Below are positions 30,865 through 40,107 of a DNA stretch of 64,000 bases, in pieces (position 1 is the stretch's first letter; every line of letters begins with the position of its first letter). The stretch is from Jeotgalibacillus marinus. GTDB lineage: Bacteria; Bacillota; Bacilli; Bacillales; Jeotgalibacillaceae. The notes beneath the pieces are model-generated. The model was given only the letters and a program-made list of their open reading frames with translations. It ran no database searches and had not been told where the DNA came from. The stretch is from positions 389,407-453,406 of the forward strand of contig NZ_JBFMIA010000002.1 of assembly GCF_040801915.1 (NCBI RefSeq), in the 5' to 3' direction. The position numbers and the translations under genes are program-made.

Positions 30865-32840
30865 TGTTCTTCCGTACCCCCTTCAACGTGTTCACTGATC
30901 GTAAGCTTAAGTCGCTCAACAGCTTCCTCAATGGTTGTGTCATATAGCTGGGTAGCTGCATTTGTTAGATGTCCTCCCCCATCTAATTTTTCCATAATCA
31001 ATTGTACATTTACAGTACCATGCGACCGCGCACTAATACCAACAACATTTTCTTCTCTTATTGCAACCACAAACGATGCCGCAACATCTTCCATGGAAAG
31101 AAGTGTATCAGCCGCTTGTGCAATAATTACAGAGTCATGAATACGATCATCTTCACCTATAGCTATCGCCATTCCATGCTTGTAAAAAGTAACCGTTTCA
31201 ACAAGACGCGCTCGCTCCAGGTATGTTGTCACATCTTCTCGTAAGAATTGCTGCACAAGTACTGTATCAGCACCTTGAGTCCGTAAGTACGATGCCGCGT
31301 CGAACGTACGTGACCCCGTTCTTAGCGTAAAGCTGTTCGTATCTACAATTATACCAGCAAGTAGTGCAGTTGCTTCAAGCATTGTGATTTTTTCATTTTT
31401 TGGTTGGTAATCTAAAAGCTCTGTAACAAGCTCAGCTGTAGAAGAAGCATATGGCTCCATATAAACCAACAGCGGATTGGCAATAAATTCTTCACCGCGC
31501 CTATGATGATCGATGACGACAACTTTTTCGACTCTATTTAAAAGACGTTCATCAATCACAAGGCTCGGCTTATGCGTATCAACTATTACTAAAAGTGTGT
31601 CATCTGTCGCTATCTCCATCGCTTGTTCTGGCGTTACCATATGAGAGTATAGATCAGGCTTACCTTTAATTTCATCCATCAATCGTTTTACACTATTATC
31701 AATTTCAGCAAAATCAAGTGTAACATAGCCCTCGCGATGATTCATTTGTGCAATTTTACGAATTCCAATCGCTGCACCAATGGCATCCATATCTGGACGT
31801 TTGTGTCCCATAACAATCACCTTGTCACTGCCAATGATAAACTCTCGTAGTGCATGTGAAATGACACGTGCGCGCACCCGCGTTGTTTTTTCCATTGGAT
31901 TGGTCTTGCCTCCATAAAACTTTACTTTCCCGTTTTGTTGTTTGATTGCAACTTGGTCCCCGCCACGTCCTAGTGCAAGATCTAAGCTAGATTGAGCTTG
32001 GGCACCGAGTTCTGGTAAGCTTTCTGCACCAGAACCAATTCCGATACTAATTGTCAATGGAACGTTGTGCTTTGAAGTCATTTCACGAATCTCATCTAAA
32101 ATGGTGAATTTCTTCTCTTCAAGTTCGCGTAAAATCTCTTCGTTCATGACGGCCATAAATCGATCAGACGAAATCCGTTTAACAAATATTTTATTGTCAT
32201 TCGCCCATTGATTTAAAAGCGCTGTGACAGAACTATTGATATTACTACGTGCAGAATCATCCATCCCCTGTGTCAACTCATCATAGTTATCTAGGAAAAT
32301 TACAGATAATACGGTTCGGTCTGCCTCATATCGCTGCTCTACCTCTGACTGCTCGGTTACGTCGAAAAAGTACAACAGTTTCTCCTCTTGTTTTGGAACA
32401 ATACGAAACATTCGACCTTGCCATGAAATCGTTTCTTCCGTTTGTCCTTCTTTTTTCACAATAGGAATTAACACATCCGCAACGTCGTAGAGCGAGCGTC
32501 CAATCATCGCACCTCCTTCTACAAAAGAGGAAAGGTACGGATTTGCCCACTCGACCAAAAAGTCATCGTTAAATAGAAGAATCCCTACAGGCATCTCCAT
32601 CAGTGCTTCTTCCCCTACCCGCTTAATTCGATACGATAGCGTTGAAATATATTGCTCTGTATCTTCAAAAAAGCGCTTCTCGTATGAAAAAGAGAACCAA
32701 AGGAATGGGGTTATGACAATAAGTCCAACGAGTGTGATCCACCAGTTAAAAAATGCAAACGTCACAACAAGAAGTACGAATGAGATTGAAAGCCCGGTTA
32801 ACAACCTTCGCATTACTCGATGTTGAAAATAAGTTGGCAT
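30861..32840 (-). CDS. gdpP: Cyclic-di-AMP phosphodiesterase GdpP
   Basis: 659 residues from the ATG at 32840 (GGGAGC nine bases upstream), identical in length to B. subtilis GdpP; a longer frame to 32906 lacks an RBS. Two N-terminal helices (about 11-50), a PAS domain (about 75-160), a degenerate GGDEF domain (about 170-310), then the DHH/DHHA1 module with MGHKRPDMDA (344-353), VDT and DHH (444-446), and GGGH-type DHHA1 (DGGGHLTNAA). It hydrolyses c-di-AMP to pApA and so affects K+ uptake, wall stress and beta-lactam tolerance. All metal-binding motifs are present. Confidence 0.97.
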   Translation of the reverse strand: MPTYFQHRVMRRLLTGLSISFVLLVVTFAFFNWWITLVGLIVITPFLWFSFSYEKRFFEDTEQYISTLSYRIKRVGEEALMEMPVGILLFNDDFLVEWANPYLSSFVEGGAMIGRSLYDVADVLIPIVKKEGQTEETISWQGRMFRIVPKQEEKLLYFFDVTEQSEVEQRYEADRTVLSVIFLDNYDELTQGMDDSARSNINSSVTALLNQWANDNKIFVKRISSDRFMAVMNEEILRELEEKKFTILDEIREMTSKHNVPLTISIGIGSGAESLPELGAQAQSSLDLALGRGGDQVAIKQQNGKVKFYGGKTNPMEKTTRVRARVISHALREFIIGSDKVIVMGHKRPDMDAIGAAIGIRKIAQMNHREGYVTLDFAEIDNSVKRLMDEIKGKPDLYSHMVTPEQAMEIATDDTLLVIVDTHKPSLVIDERLLNRVEKVVVIDHHRRGEEFIANPLLVYMEPYASSTAELVTELLDYQPKNEKITMLEATALLAGIIVDTNSFTLRTGSRTFDAASYLRTQGADTVLVQQFLREDVTTYLERARLVETVTFYKHGMAIAIGEDDRIHDSVIIAQAADTLLSMEDVAASFVVAIREENVVGISARSHGTVNVQLIMEKLDGGGHLTNAATQLYDTTIEEAVERLKLTISEHVEGGTEEQ

Positions 32841-32952
32841 GCTTTCAGCTCCCAAAACGGATTTGATCCGCCTTACTAGTGTTAAGTTTTTATCATATAC
32901 CCACACTTAATCATCGGGTACGTCTTTTTAAAAAGGTCTTTTAGCACCTACA

Positions 32953-33891
32953 CTACTTTTTGTTTTGTTGCAGACGCTGTCGCAAATCAAAACCTAAGTC
33001 TATTATACCTAAAATGCGGGTGAAAGGCGTCAACACAATCGCAAACATCGTAATGAGTACTAAACGTGACTTGCTCCATTTTTTTAAATGACCATAAAAA
33101 TGGATAAAGGATATTCCTTGCAGGATCATCAACAACTCAAGTCCCATCTGAAGATTGACCACTGCCAGGGCAAACATACTTCCTGGTTCTGGTGAACTAA
33201 TAAGTGTTAAGAGTATAGTGATTAAATAGTACCATATCACACTTTTGGGTAGCGATAGCTCGCGAAACGGTTGAAAAATTGGCACATCTATTTTCAGTCG
33301 TTTCACAATAGGGAAATTGATCGCAATCATTCCCCAAATCAATAGAGCAACCGAAAAAACAAGAAGCGTAGGGATAAGTGATTCCATCACCGCCACATTT
33401 GTAGACCACGTGCTCTCGAACCATGACACATCCCATCCTAAAGATTTAGCGACCCTAAATATTTCAAGCATACTATCATTCATTGCAGAAAACGTTTCTT
33501 CAATAAAATTAATTTCAAAGAACAGCACAGAAATCACATATTGAACAATCGCATTTACCATAAATATGAGTGTGGAAGCCATAAATATGTTAAATTTGCT
33601 CTTTTTCTCTTTGATCATCCAACCCATTACAACACCTGTCGTACCATAGGCAATTGCTAACGGGACCGACAGTAACGTACCAATAATGGCAGAAACACCA
33701 ATACTTGCAGCGATCATTAACAAAGATGATTTAAATGAATATTTTGCGCTATACACGATAAATGGTAAAACTAAAAACATACTCGACACAATCCATAAAA
33801 TTGGAACATATATCGAAATTAAGAGCAATACTGCAAAAAACGCTACTAACAGCGCGCCTTCTGTCAGACTTCTGGTTCTCGAATGATTCAT
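32953..33891 (-). CDS. yybS: YybS-family membrane protein (DUF2232)
   Basis: 312 residues from the ATG at 33891 (GAGGTGA upstream); an extended frame to 33990 has an unlikely hydrophilic leader. Seven to eight hydrophobic segments with a helix-rich loop around residues 130-165. The DUF2232 family has no defined biochemical function; it is conserved next to gdpP and rplI in Bacillaceae. The gap to gdpP is about 110 bp with no obvious terminator, so co-transcription is likely. Confidence 0.9.
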   Translation of the reverse strand: MNHSRTRSLTEGALLVAFFAVLLLISIYVPILWIVSSMFLVLPFIVYSAKYSFKSSLLMIAASIGVSAIIGTLLSVPLAIAYGTTGVVMGWMIKEKKSKFNIFMASTLIFMVNAIVQYVISVLFFEINFIEETFSAMNDSMLEIFRVAKSLGWDVSWFESTWSTNVAVMESLIPTLLVFSVALLIWGMIAINFPIVKRLKIDVPIFQPFRELSLPKSVIWYYLITILLTLISSPEPGSMFALAVVNLQMGLELLMILQGISFIHFYGHLKKWSKSRLVLITMFAIVLTPFTRILGIIDLGFDLRQRLQQNKK

Positions 33892-34115
33892 ACGGTCACC
33901 TCTATCAAATTCTTCTATTTCACCAGTATTCACACGAACACGTGAAAATAGTATCACGTTAATTCTATCGGTCATTCGTCCACCATTCAACTATTTCGAG
34001 CAGGTTTAATATAACTGGATAAAAACCCCTTCACATTATTATATAACGGAGACACCTCCTGTTAATCTCTGTACTTCTACAAACAAATCAAATTTCAGCC
34101 TGTCTGATCAAAACG

Positions 34116-34152
34116 AAAAACCCCACTACCTACACCAAGCAGGTAATGGGGG
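34116..34152 (-). terminator. Terminator of the chemoreceptor gene
   Basis: CCCCACTACC and GGTAATGGGG (one wobble) form a 10-bp stem with a five-A run on the left, giving a U run on the minus strand. Confidence 0.85.
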
Positions 34153-34169
34153 CTTTTCTCCTAACACTA

Positions 34170-36185
34170 TTATTGTGATAATTTGAAACGATTCACGACT
34201 TGTTTAAGATCTTCACTAAGCTCACTTAAACGCTCCGCTGATTCCGTTACCGTTTGGATCGCTCGTACTTGCTCGTCTGTTGATGCAGCCACTTGCTGAC
34301 AAGACGCTGCTGTTTCTTCAGCCATTGCAGCCATTTCTTGAATAACACGTGTCACAACATCTTTACCGCTTGATACATCTTTTATTTCACTGTATACAGA
34401 CAAAATAGAAGATTCCATCGTCGTCATAAAGTCGGACATACGTATAAAGATTTCATTTGTGTGTTCAACTACTTCCGATTGGTCATCAAATGTTTCTTTC
34501 GTTCGTCCCATTTCGCTTACCGCACGTTTTGAACTTTCTTGAATATCGATAATTGTTTGCTTCACTTCATCCGTTGCACGTACGGATTGCTCAGCAAGCT
34601 TCCTTACTTCATCCGCAACGACCGCAAATCCTTTACCGTGCTCTCCTGCTCTTGCCGCTTCAATCGATGCATTGAGTGCAAGTAAATTCGTTTGAGAGGA
34701 AATGTCTGTAATAGTAGACATGACACTTTCAATCGTTTGAACCTTTGTCTCCAGATCTTTGATAACTACTTCCATTGATTGGATAAAACCAGCGGAAGAA
34801 GCATGGTAATCTTGAAGTTTTTTCACTTGATTTAAGCCCACTTGGTTCACTTCGCCCACTTCACTAGCAACATCGGACATTTGCTTCGATTGCTCTGAAA
34901 TGATATTGATTTGATCGCCTAAGCGGTTTGATTGACGGTTTGCTTCATCTGCTTCAACTGCTGATTGTGTCGCACCTTCAGCTATATCTGTTACAGCAAC
35001 CGCTACTTGTTCACTCGATGCATTCGTTTCTTCAGCTACCGCGCTTAACCCTTCTGATGAACCACGCACTTCTTCTACCGACGTTTTTACAACAGTGATA
35101 ATGCTATTCATCTGATCCACCATTGCATTAAATTGTGTAGAAAGATCACCAATTTCATCAGTTGTGTTTGATTTAGCCCTTACCATTAAATTCCCATCTG
35201 ATACTTGGCGAACCGTCTCACGAAGTTCAGTAATTGGTTTAGTAAATCGACCAGCCACGATCGCCATTGTAATTCCAGTTAGAACCAGTGTTCCTAAACC
35301 AAATGCAGTTAACATTATAAGAACGGATTGGAATTCTTTGTTAATCTCACTTTGTTCAAATGCAACACCCATTTTCCAATCCGTGTCTTCTGAGGTTGTA
35401 TAAACGAGAAGCTTTTCCGACCCATCGAGCTCATATGTAATTGAACCACCTGATGCTTCTTGATTAAACATCTCTTGAATAAAGTCATATTGTTCCATCA
35501 AATTTTCACTTTGTAAAGTTGGGTGGACAATCGCTACACCCTGTGAAGAAAGTACAAATGGATAACCATCATAACCAATTTGAGCTTCTGACAATTTAGT
35601 TGTTAAATCCGCCAGTGTTACATCCACACCAATAACGCCAAGTAGTTCACCGTTCGCTTCAATACCTCGCGAAGCTGTAATAACATAAGACCCCGTTGCC
35701 TCATCTAAGTAAGGTTCGAGCCACTGTACTTCTCCAGAATTTTCTAATGAATTGATGTACCAATCACGTGTTCTCGCATCAAAATCAGCTGGTAAATCAG
35801 CTTCTGGTACGATTAAAAGATCACCGTTATTTACAGCTACATAAATAGACGACGCATCTTCATAAAGTGTTAAATAATCTTCAAGTAGCTGTTCCAACGT
35901 TTGCGTAGAATCTGTCGCTTCCTCTTCTAACTTGTCCCCTATAAAATCTAGTGTCGTTTCCGTTACCGCAATTTGTTCGATACTTCTTCCGTACTGACTA
36001 AGGAACAGTTCAGTAGATTGGTTTAACTCCCCAACAACTCCTTCTGCTTGAGAGTGTACATTTTCTAGTGTGCGATCATTTAACTGCCAGCCCGTTAAGC
36101 CCAGTAGTACAGCAAACGACACCACTAATACGATCGAAGTCGCTAAAACTAGCTTCATTCGAATCGTTTGAAAGAATTTCTTCAA
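34170..36185 (-). CDS. Methyl-accepting chemotaxis protein with Cache-type sensor
   Basis: About 671 residues: TM1 (about 12-30), an extracytoplasmic double-Cache region (about 35-275, with DARTRDWYINSL and GVIGVDVTL), TM2 (about 280-305), HAMP (about 305-360) and a long signalling coiled coil with the hairpin tip ISSQTNLLALNASIEAARAGE. It resembles the B. subtilis McpA/McpB/TlpA group, which sense amino acids or pH. I prefer the TTG at 36185, which has GAGGTGAG just upstream; a GTG at 36194 overlaps that RBS. The ligand cannot be read from sequence. Confidence 0.93.
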   Translation of the reverse strand: MKKFFQTIRMKLVLATSIVLVVSFAVLLGLTGWQLNDRTLENVHSQAEGVVGELNQSTELFLSQYGRSIEQIAVTETTLDFIGDKLEEEATDSTQTLEQLLEDYLTLYEDASSIYVAVNNGDLLIVPEADLPADFDARTRDWYINSLENSGEVQWLEPYLDEATGSYVITASRGIEANGELLGVIGVDVTLADLTTKLSEAQIGYDGYPFVLSSQGVAIVHPTLQSENLMEQYDFIQEMFNQEASGGSITYELDGSEKLLVYTTSEDTDWKMGVAFEQSEINKEFQSVLIMLTAFGLGTLVLTGITMAIVAGRFTKPITELRETVRQVSDGNLMVRAKSNTTDEIGDLSTQFNAMVDQMNSIITVVKTSVEEVRGSSEGLSAVAEETNASSEQVAVAVTDIAEGATQSAVEADEANRQSNRLGDQINIISEQSKQMSDVASEVGEVNQVGLNQVKKLQDYHASSAGFIQSMEVVIKDLETKVQTIESVMSTITDISSQTNLLALNASIEAARAGEHGKGFAVVADEVRKLAEQSVRATDEVKQTIIDIQESSKRAVSEMGRTKETFDDQSEVVEHTNEIFIRMSDFMTTMESSILSVYSEIKDVSSGKDVVTRVIQEMAAMAEETAASCQQVAASTDEQVRAIQTVTESAERLSELSEDLKQVVNRFKLSQ

Positions 36186-36623
36186 TTTGCTCACCTCATC
36201 TGATCTATTTCAGTCTTTACTCACCACGAAATAAGGGGATTATGTACTTATCTATCATCTACTAACTACCATTTCCCCTTAAATAAGCAACATCTGTATA
36301 AATAGTAGATCGGTTATAGAAAGAAAATTTGAAGAATTTTATCGATTTTTCACAAAAGAAAAACGATAATGAAACCATTTTAAGGTTCTTTTGTACTATG
36401 ACTGAATATACAAATGCTTTACAATCGCTATCATTCCCCGCTTAGTAAAATCTCTTTTCGCTCTACTAAACATGAGTTTTCAGTAGAAAAAATTGTTCAA
36501 TCTACCTTTTTATCATATGTGGAATTTTCCTAAACACCATCAAAACAACCAATGTTTATCCGTAATGGTTCTATAAAATACGTAAAGATGAAATGAAGAA
36601 CGTATCCTCATCACACGTGAAAT

Positions 36624-36668
36624 AAACCATCAACCACTTCTGCTATTACAGAAGTGGTTTGATGGTTT
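36624..36668. repeat. Long inverted repeat of unclear role
   Basis: AAACCATCAACCACTTCTG and its complement starting at 36649 form a stem of about 19-20 bp around a 6-nt loop, with no strong T run. It lies in the ~550-bp gap between the MCP gene and rpsR, which otherwise contains no gene I can support. Confidence 0.7.
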
Positions 36669-36695
36669 ATGATGTTCCCTATAATTATTACAACA

Positions 36696-36730
36696 ATAAA
36701 ACAGCCGCCAGTCCAGGGGACTGACGACTG
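36696..36730 (-). terminator. Terminator of the rpsF-ssb-rpsR operon
   Basis: On the minus strand CAGTCG-CAGTCC pairs with GGACTG-CGGCTG (one mismatch), followed by TTTTATT, 11 bp beyond the rpsR stop. Confidence 0.85.
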
Positions 36731-36740
36731 CAAGCATGCA

Positions 36741-36977
36741 TTATTCGCCTGTAACGAATGGTAGCAATGCCATTGTACGTGAACGTTTAATCGCGATTGT
36801 CAACATACGTTGATATTTAGCGCTAGTTCCAGTTACACGACGTGGTAAAATCTTTCCACGCTCAGAAATAAACTTTCTAAGAAGATCTACATCTTTATAA
36901 TCAATGCTTGTAATGCCGTTTGATGTGAAGTAACACACCTTTTTACGACGCTTACCGCCTCTGCGTCCTCCTGCCAT
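36741..36977 (-). CDS. rpsR: 30S ribosomal protein S18
   Basis: 78 residues, with the conserved KVCYFTSNGITSIDYKDVDLLRKFISERGKILPRRVTG. It pairs with S6 on the platform of the 30S subunit. It is the last gene of the rpsF-ssb-rpsR operon, followed by a terminator. One N-terminal Cys (in VCYF) remains, not a full zinc ribbon. Confidence 0.97.
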   Translation of the reverse strand: MAGGRRGGKRRKKVCYFTSNGITSIDYKDVDLLRKFISERGKILPRRVTGTSAKYQRMLTIAIKRSRTMALLPFVTGE

Positions 36978-37021
36978 GTGATTCCCCTCCTTACTACATT
37001 AGATTGGTATAGGATTACATT

Positions 37022-37561
37022 CTAGAATGGTAAATCATCATCTGAAATGTCGATTGGTTGTCCGTCATTTGAGAATGGGTCCTTGTCCACTCTTGAATAA
37101 TTTTGGTTGTTCTGGTTTTTTTCTTGAGGTTGATTCTGACCGAAGTTATTACCTTGGTTGCCATAGTTTCCTTGATTACCTCTGTAATCCTGGTTACCTT
37201 GGTTCCCACTGTAATTACCACCAGATTGGCTTGATGTTGCATTTTTCGGTTCTAGGAATTGGACGCTTTCTGCATTAACTTCCGTTACATACACGCGTTT
37301 TCCTTCTTGGTTGTCATAGCTTCGTGTTTGAACACGACCATCAACTCCGGCGAGGCTTCCTTTTTTCAAAAAGTTAGCCACGTTCTCCGCTGGACGGCGC
37401 CATACAACACAATTGATAAAATCCGCTTCACGGTCGCCTTGCTGGTTCGTAAATGCACGATTAACAGCAAGCGTAAAGGTTGCAACTGCCACACCACTTG
37501 GCGTGTAGCGCAAATCTGGATCCTTCGTTAATCGACCCACTAACACGACTCGATTCATCAT
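37022..37561 (-). CDS. ssb: Single-stranded DNA-binding protein SsbA
   Basis: 179 residues: an OB-fold (about 1-105, NRVVLVGRLTKDPDLRYTPSG), a Gly/Gln/Asn-rich disordered linker (about 115-160) and the acidic tip DISDDDLPF that recruits replication and repair partners. The start is ATG 37561 or the adjacent ATG 37558; AAGGAG lies nine bases upstream. It coats single-stranded DNA at forks. The operon position between rpsF and rpsR is the standard Bacillus arrangement. Confidence 0.97.
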   Translation of the reverse strand: MMNRVVLVGRLTKDPDLRYTPSGVAVATFTLAVNRAFTNQQGDREADFINCVVWRRPAENVANFLKKGSLAGVDGRVQTRSYDNQEGKRVYVTEVNAESVQFLEPKNATSSQSGGNYSGNQGNQDYRGNQGNYGNQGNNFGQNQPQEKNQNNQNYSRVDKDPFSNDGQPIDISDDDLPF

Positions 37562-37639
37562 CAGAATCAACTCCTTTGTTTTCGATCAGAGTATTTCAAA
37601 AAACACTCGTTACATCGAGTATCATTCTATAATTACAAT

Positions 37640-37930
37640 TTATTTTTCGTCTTCACGAATCGTCATGTGGCGAACGATATCTTCGCTGATTTTAGCCAAA
37701 CGGTCAAATTCATTGATAGCTTCTGAACCAGAAGTCAACTTGACAATGTGGTAAAATCCTTCACGAATTTCGTTAATTTCGTAAGCAAAACGACGCTTAC
37801 CCCACTCTTTTGATTCGATGATTTCCGCTCCGTTAGAAGTTAGGATAGTAGCAAAACGCTCATTAATAGCTTTCTTTTGCTCATCGTCCACGTTTGGGCG
37901 GATAATGTACGTAATTTCGTACTTATTCAT
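37640..37930 (-). CDS. rpsF: 30S ribosomal protein S6
   Basis: 96 residues (MNKYEITYIIRPNVDDEQKK, with WGKRRFAYEINEIREGFYHIV). It forms a heterodimer with S18 on the 30S platform. The RBS AAGGAGGTGAA is strong. It is the first gene of the operon, and the leader upstream probably carries the S6:S18 autoregulatory element. Confidence 0.97.
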   Translation of the reverse strand: MNKYEITYIIRPNVDDEQKKAINERFATILTSNGAEIIESKEWGKRRFAYEINEIREGFYHIVKLTSGSEAINEFDRLAKISEDIVRHMTIREDEK

Positions 37931-37985
37931 CGGTATTCACCTCCTTATGGTCTGTGCGGCCTCCCAATGTTGGAAGACAAGGAAT
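37931..37985 (-). promoter_or_regulatory. Putative S6:S18-binding leader of rpsF
   Basis: The minus-strand leader reads CTTCC-AACATT-GGGAGG as a hairpin followed by CCGCACAGACC and then the RBS. A short stem with an adjacent CCGCAC-type motif just ahead of rpsF resembles the autoregulatory S6:S18 leader described for Firmicutes. The assignment is by resemblance only. Confidence 0.4.
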
Positions 37986-38510
37986 AATAATATTATTACT
38001 CACAATGTAGAAGTATATCATAGTAGGACACGAAATACAATAAGGGAACGAAACACATCTCAACTTAATTTGTTCTAAATCAAAGTATCGTTTATTGGAT
38101 TTACACATCCATTAACCCACAAAAAGAAGTTGGCAAGCTATGTCTTCATTATTAACTTATTTACTTACATTAACATTGATTGGAAGATGGCACTCAATCT
38201 CAAACCTGAAGAGCCAGCAGGTAAAGAATACCGTGCCCTTCAAATTAATGATCTTTTTGTCAGAAGCTAAGTCTTGAATAAATATAATCTTTCTTTCCGA
38301 TTTCATTCGGATTCATACCTTGTGGAAGCAGAAAAAACATACATCAAAGGTCTTTATAATGGATAGCTCGGACACTGCATAATTTCCTTCCATCAACGCT
38401 CAGTCGTAGGCCTTTCGTTCGATGGACAGGATACTAGTTAATACCAAATACAAGTAAATGAACCTTCGATTTGATAAAAACTCAGAACGATTCTGCTTAA
38501 ACGTTTAAAA
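37986..38510. other. Intergenic region between rpsF and ychF
   Basis: No intact gene. On the plus strand around 38188-38270 an open fragment reads MALNLKPEEPAGKEYRALQI then NDLFVRS and stops. It has no RBS and I cannot assign it. The rest looks non-coding. Confidence 0.35.
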
Positions 38511-38539
38511 AATCCAGCTCCCATTAATGAGCTGGATTA
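38511..38539 (-). terminator. Terminator of ychF
   Basis: AATCCAGCTC and GAGCTGGATT form a perfect 10-bp stem around 8 nt. On the minus strand a run of six T follows. Confidence 0.85.
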
Positions 38540-38547
38540 ATTTCTTC

Positions 38548-39648
38548 TTATACGTTAAATCGGAAGTGAATAACGTCTCCGTCTTTTACGATGTATTCTT
38601 TTCCTTCTAAGCGAACTTTTCCTGCTTCTTTTGCTGCTGGCATTGATCCATTACCTACAAGGTCGTCGTAGGAAACAGTTTCTGCTCGAATGAATCCTCG
38701 TTCAAAATCTGTGTGAATAACACCAGCACATTGAGGTGCTTTCATACCATGTCGGAATGTCCACGCACGAACTTCTTGTACCCCTGCAGTGAAGTACGTA
38801 GCAAGTCCTAGAAGATTGTAGGTGGCACGAATCAGTTGATCAAGTCCTGATTCTTCAATCCCTAACTCTTGAAGAAACATCTCTTTTTCTTCGTCATCTA
38901 ACACAGCGATTTCTTCTTCAATTTTTGCACATACAACGATCACTTCTGCATTATCTTGCGCTGCGAATTCACGTACACGTTGTACGTATTCATTATTAGA
39001 TGTGTCTGCTATTTCATCTTCGCCAACATTTGATACATAAAGCATTGGCTTGCTAGTTAATAGGTGTAAATGACGAGCAATTCGCTGCTGCTCATCTGTC
39101 ATTTCAACTGTACGAGCCGGTTGATTCTTCTCAAGTGCTTCTTTAACTAGCTCTAATACAGTTAACTCAGCCAAAGAATCTTTGTCTTTTTGCTTCGCCA
39201 TTTTACCAACACGTGCAATACGTTTTTCAACCGTTTCAAGGTCAGCTAAAATTAGCTCAAGGTTAATGACCTCAATATCATCAATTGGGTCAACTGTTCC
39301 TGAGACATGCGTGACATTATCGTCTGCAAAACAACGAACAACTTGAACAATTGCATCTACTTCACGAATGTGCGACAAAAATTTATTGCCAAGTCCTTCG
39401 CCTTTACTCGCACCTTTAACAATCCCTGCTATATCTGTAAATTCAAACGCTGTCGGCACCGTTTTTTTCGGCTCAACTAGCTCAGTTAATTTATTTAAAC
39501 GTTCATCTGGAACTTCAACAATCCCGACGTTTGGATCAATTGTACAGAACGGATAATTTGCTGCTTCTGCACCTGCTTTTGTAATGGCATTAAATAATGT
39601 TGATTTCCCGACGTTTGGCAAACCAACAATTCCGGCTGTAAGAGCCAT
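38548..39648 (-). CDS. ychF: Ribosome-associated P-loop ATPase YchF
   Basis: 366 residues from the ATG at 39648 (GGAG eight bases upstream). An Obg-family P-loop domain (GLPNVGKST near 7-15, DIAGIVKGAS), a helical insertion, and a C-terminal TGS domain (AWTFRHGMKAPQCAGVIHTDFERGF). YchF/OLA1 proteins prefer ATP to GTP and associate with ribosomes and stress responses. Neighbouring genes DUF951 and mscS are in the same orientation, a conserved Bacillus set. Confidence 0.97.
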   Translation of the reverse strand: MALTAGIVGLPNVGKSTLFNAITKAGAEAANYPFCTIDPNVGIVEVPDERLNKLTELVEPKKTVPTAFEFTDIAGIVKGASKGEGLGNKFLSHIREVDAIVQVVRCFADDNVTHVSGTVDPIDDIEVINLELILADLETVEKRIARVGKMAKQKDKDSLAELTVLELVKEALEKNQPARTVEMTDEQQRIARHLHLLTSKPMLYVSNVGEDEIADTSNNEYVQRVREFAAQDNAEVIVVCAKIEEEIAVLDDEEKEMFLQELGIEESGLDQLIRATYNLLGLATYFTAGVQEVRAWTFRHGMKAPQCAGVIHTDFERGFIRAETVSYDDLVGNGSMPAAKEAGKVRLEGKEYIVKDGDVIHFRFNV

Positions 39649-39768
39649 TTGCTTCACTCCTCAATTGTTCTTCTATTTAAATAGTCCATAAACACTAACA
39701 TTCGTATAAACCTCACACAATTATAGAGATTTCACCTTCAAAACACAAGTCTACCTAATTGGCAAAAT

Positions 39769-39784
39769 GGTTCCACGTGAAACA
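39769..39784. promoter_or_regulatory. parS-like site upstream of ychF
   Basis: GGTTCCACGTGAAACA matches 15 of 16 positions of the ParB consensus TGTTNCACGTGAAACA. It lies between ychF and the DUF951 gene, about 3 kb from parB. Confidence 0.75.
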
Positions 39785-39865
39785 AAATTAAAAGCACCTA
39801 TCCAACCCTCAATCAACCGATCAACTTCAAAACGGGTAATCAAGGAAGAAGCAGGTGCTCATCCG

Positions 39866-40066
39866 TTATTCTTCTTCGTGCTTCACAAGAATTTTTTTCA
39901 TCTTACGTGAGAATACTTTTCGAGGGATCATCACACTGTGGGAACAACCTTGACATTTTATTCGAATATCCATGCCCATTCGAATGATTTTCCACTCGTT
40001 TGTCCCGCAAGGATGCTGTTTTTTCATTTCAACGACGTCATTTAGACCGTATTCTTTTTCTTCCAC
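39866..40066 (-). CDS. yyzM: DUF951 family protein (YyzM-like)
   Basis: 66 residues. The core HPCGTNEWKIIRMGMDIRIKCQGCSHSVMIPR has one Cys before and a CxxC within, a likely small nucleic-acid-binding or zinc-associated fold typical of DUF951. Function is unknown. It lies 40 bp downstream of mscS in the same orientation and upstream of ychF, as in other Bacillaceae, suggesting co-transcription with mscS. Confidence 0.88.
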   Translation of the reverse strand: MEEKEYGLNDVVEMKKQHPCGTNEWKIIRMGMDIRIKCQGCSHSVMIPRKVFSRKMKKILVKHEEE

Positions 40067-40107
40067 CTAGATTCCTCCTATTCACTCACTAATTCCTTTT
40101 TTGCTTG

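Noticed and set aside
36609..36624. CACACGTGAAATAA considered as a further parS site
   Set aside because: More than three mismatches to the 16-bp consensus.
38140..38277. 45-codon plus-strand frame and an overlapping MALNLKPEEPAGKEYRALQI fragment
   Set aside because: No ribosome-binding site and no family match that I recognise; two overlapping frames of similar length argue against either being a gene.
39792..39860. AGCACCT...AGGTGCT inverted repeat downstream of the DUF951 gene
   Set aside because: Short 7-bp stem with a loop of about 50 nt and no T run.
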